A stretch of 64,000 bases of DNA from positions 55,361 through 119,360 of the forward strand of contig CAWUSE010000027.1 of NCBI GenBank assembly GCA_963925805.1. Reading direction: 5' to 3'. The notes beneath the pieces were generated by a model. The model was not told where the DNA came from, ran no database searches, and saw only the letters and a program-made list of their open reading frames with translations. This DNA is from UBA10347 sp905182135. GTDB lineage: Bacteria > Actinomycetota > Acidimicrobiia > Acidimicrobiales > UBA10347. Of this stretch, positions 62,406 through 64,000 are shown in pieces (within the stretch, counting starts at the first letter, position 1; each line of letters opens with the position of its first letter). Both the position numbers and the translations under genes were made by a program.

Positions 62406-63248
62406 TCAGGTAACAAGAACGACTGGATCGCCCACATGTACCTCGCCCGGAACCGAGGTACTTGCGAATGCTCCGAGATCAGTGTCGTGCTCACGCACAA
62501 TGGTCTTGAGCACCCGCAGATCACGGGCAACACTGGCTTGGGCAACCGTGGTCATGACGCACCGCAACGTCGGCCAGATCTCCGACACTTCGACCGCGCC
62601 GATCCGCAATCGGTGTCCCATCCACGCATCCTCGACAAAGCCGGTCACGCCGTCGTCGGTTCGAATCAGCATGTTCGGGCGGAAGCGACGCACATCAATG
62701 TCTGCACCCTCACCGATCAGCGAACCCAGATGGTCGAGCGTGCCAGTGCCCAACACGTGCAGGTGCGCCGAATCGAAGAACGTTCCGGTCGCCAAGCCAT
62801 AGCGATCTGCTCCGGCAGGAAGTTGGCGTGGCTTCCCCTCAAGAACCTCCGCGGCAGGAATGCCAGCAAAGATCGTGTCGGCATCGAGTTCGCCAAAGGC
62901 CTCAGCGCTCGACCCGGCCCGCTCGACGATCACGTCTCGTCCAAGCCGTTCGGACAAGCGGGCCGAAGCAGTATCGTCCGTTGCTTCAAAGGTCTCGCCG
63001 TCCGGAGCTGTAATCAGCGGGCTGCGGCCACCAGGATCGGCGCACTCGCCAAATGCTGCAGACCACCCAAGCAGTTCCTTGGTGCGCTTTGCGGTCAGCA
63101 CTCGGCCCTGCGGCTCGCGCACAGCAAACGCCCGATCACCAACGAGGCCCATGGCCCCGACCTGCGCTGAGCTCAGCCGCTCGCCCTGCATCGACTTGAC
63201 CGGATACCGAAACAGCGCCTCGACCTTGCCAACCAAAAACTCACCCAT
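62406..63248 (-). CDS. MOSC domain protein (MOSC_N plus MOSC)
   Basis: This 280-residue protein has an N-terminal beta-barrel domain (VGKVEALFRYPVKSMQGERL) and a MOSC domain with RPNMLIRT and the conserved Cys in PTLRCVMTT, which in relatives binds the molybdenum cofactor or carries sulfur. It resembles mARC-type and YcbX-like N-reductive proteins. ATG 63248 follows GGGG; the frame extends to 63323. The VOC gene follows after 7 bases. Confidence 0.88.
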   Translation of the reverse strand: MGEFLVGKVEALFRYPVKSMQGERLSSAQVGAMGLVGDRAFAVREPQGRVLTAKRTKELLGWSAAFGECADPGGRSPLITAPDGETFEATDDTASARLSERLGRDVIVERAGSSAEAFGELDADTIFAGIPAAEVLEGKPRQLPAGADRYGLATGTFFDSAHLHVLGTGTLDHLGSLIGEGADIDVRRFRPNMLIRTDDGVTGFVEDAWMGHRLRIGAVEVSEIWPTLRCVMTTVAQASVARDLRVLKTIVREHDTDLGAFASTSVPGEVHVGDPVVLVT

Positions 63249-63328
63249 TACCCCAACGTACACCGACCTGCAGGCGCCATATTTCACTGCGTATCTCAGA
63301 GCCCCCCGCAGAAGAAGCATCAACCAAG

Positions 63329-63370
63329 GTCACCCAACTCGGTCACCCAACTCGGTCACCCAACTCGGTT
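63329..63370. repeat. 13-bp tandem repeat, three copies
   Basis: The unit ggtcacccaactc is repeated exactly at 63329-63341, 63342-63354 and 63355-63367, with a 3-base partial copy. It lies in the divergent gap between the MOSC gene and the terminal lipoprotein gene. Confidence 0.85.
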
Positions 63371-63475
63371 GGAACATCAGCACCTCCCGAGGGCGACGCC
63401 TTTGCCGCCCCACTTACGACAGCGCCCGACCCAACCCATTGCGCAAAACGCAGAACTGTTCTAGTTTGACAAACA

Positions 63476-64000
63476 ATGAAACGACATGAAACGTGTTTCA
63501 GCGTATTGATTGCTGTTTCACTGTTCGCGTCCGCTTGTAACGAAGGAGGCGATACCGCAGCACTGTTCACTCCATCTCCTCTCGTCGAGACGGCAACGCA
63601 GCGAACAGTGGAGACACCTCTACCTCCAACCGCTTCGGCCAGCAGTGATGACCTCATCGAGGCAGCAGTTGCCCAGCTCAACAGCGAGATAGCCGCAGGC
63701 GAAGGTCCGTCTGAGACCTTCGCCTATGATCTGCTCAGTACCACGATCGATGACGCAGGTTTCGTCACCCTCACCATCTGCGCCTGGACCGGCGACACCG
63801 TGTTCGACACCGTCCGAGATTCCCTCTACCGAACAGCGATCGCCGCCAACGGTTCAATCACCGCCACCCACGTGACCACCCCCGTCGCCACCGGCGACTG
63901 TGTCAACACCCAACTCATCGAATCCGCCTTCGACTTCATCAACGAGTTCGACAAGTACTGGGCTGATGTCTCAGCAGACCCAACCTCGTTCACACGCGAT
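63476..64000 (+). CDS. Putative lipoprotein, 3' end beyond the window
   Basis: The frame runs open from ATG 63476 to the window end (175 residues). It begins MKRHETCFSVLIAVSLFASA then Cys (about 21), a lipobox-type signal peptide, followed by a Thr/Pro/Ser-rich linker and a domain with DDLIEAAVAQLNSEIAAGEG and ITICAWTGD-like strands containing two Cys. I do not recognise the domain. It is anchored outside the membrane. Four TGAAAC/GTTTCA elements lie within its first 45 bases. Confidence 0.75.
   Translation, partial: MKRHETCFSVLIAVSLFASACNEGGDTAALFTPSPLVETATQRTVETPLPPTASASSDDLIEAAVAQLNSEIAAGEGPSETFAYDLLSTTIDDAGFVTLTICAWTGDTVFDTVRDSLYRTAIAANGSITATHVTTPVATGDCVNTQLIESAFDFINEFDKYWADVSADPTSFTRD
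63477..63520. repeat. Four TGAAAC/GTTTCA half-sites around the lipoprotein start codon
   Basis: tgaaac lies at 63477-63482 and 63487-63492; its reverse complement gtttca lies at 63495-63500 and 63515-63520. The inner pair forms a perfect palindrome with a 2-base centre. It could be an operator inside the first codons, or an mRNA hairpin over the start. Confidence 0.4.

Noticed and set aside
62399..62545. N-terminal extension of the VOC protein.
   Set aside because: It overlaps the MOSC coding region, and GTG 62398 has a well-placed GAAGG directly after the MOSC stop.
63466..63471. A TTGACA promoter element before the terminal lipoprotein gene.
   Set aside because: It is only 4 bases upstream of the ATG, so transcription from it would start inside the gene, and no -10 element follows at the right distance.

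Overview
The window looks like chromosomal DNA of a moderately high-GC actinobacterium, most like the marine or freshwater Acidimicrobiia. The evidence is frequent GTG starts, four luciferase-like (probably F420-dependent) oxidoreductases, a single-chain acyl-CoA carboxylase, a DUF222/HNH protein with an actinobacterial-type SOS box, and many CoA-thioester and short-chain dehydrogenase genes. I found no rRNA, tRNA, CRISPR array, intact insertion sequence or phage.

Bases 1-30500 are mainly catabolic. They hold crotonases; a copper amine oxidase beside an HpaB-type flavoprotein; a divergent Baeyer-Villiger monooxygenase and esterase pair (2 bases apart) that resembles the 4-hydroxyacetophenone route; an M20-type carbamoylase; and a cluster of dehydrogenase, HpaI-type aldolase, PhyH dioxygenase and TauD dioxygenase (11090-14475), the last three with 4-base start/stop overlaps. 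Then come a beta-carbonic anhydrase, a divergent amidohydrolase and NIPSNAP-EamA-CoA-transferase block around a perfect 11-bp inverted repeat, a second TauD, a nucleoside hydrolase, the 1127-residue acyl-CoA carboxylase, and an acyl-CoA synthetase.

Bases 30700-42300 hold argS, an esterase, three luciferase-like oxidoreductases, a PRMT-like methyltransferase, a class II deacetylase homologue, an M20 peptidase and a class V aminotransferase.

Bases 42300-59300 differ in character. There is a decayed PIN-like fragment, a 1134-residue TM0106-type nuclease/helicase, a SEC-C protein, a secreted subtilase convergent with a secreted SGNH hydrolase, a lipoprotein with two DUF6174-like repeats, a UvrD-HRDC helicase with an unrecognised N-terminal domain, and the SOS-linked DUF222/HNH protein. 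A broken second copy of the UvrD N-terminal domain lies about 5 kb from the intact gene. This nuclease/helicase-rich stretch, with gene debris, is the most accessory-looking part and the best place to look for an undescribed DNA-processing or defence function, though nothing here proves one.

Bases 59300-64000 return to housekeeping-like enzymes (short-chain dehydrogenase, luciferase-like oxidoreductase, VOC protein, MOSC protein) and end inside a lipoprotein gene. Many intergenic gaps carry short perfect tandem duplications (7-23 bases per unit), some next to start or stop codons.
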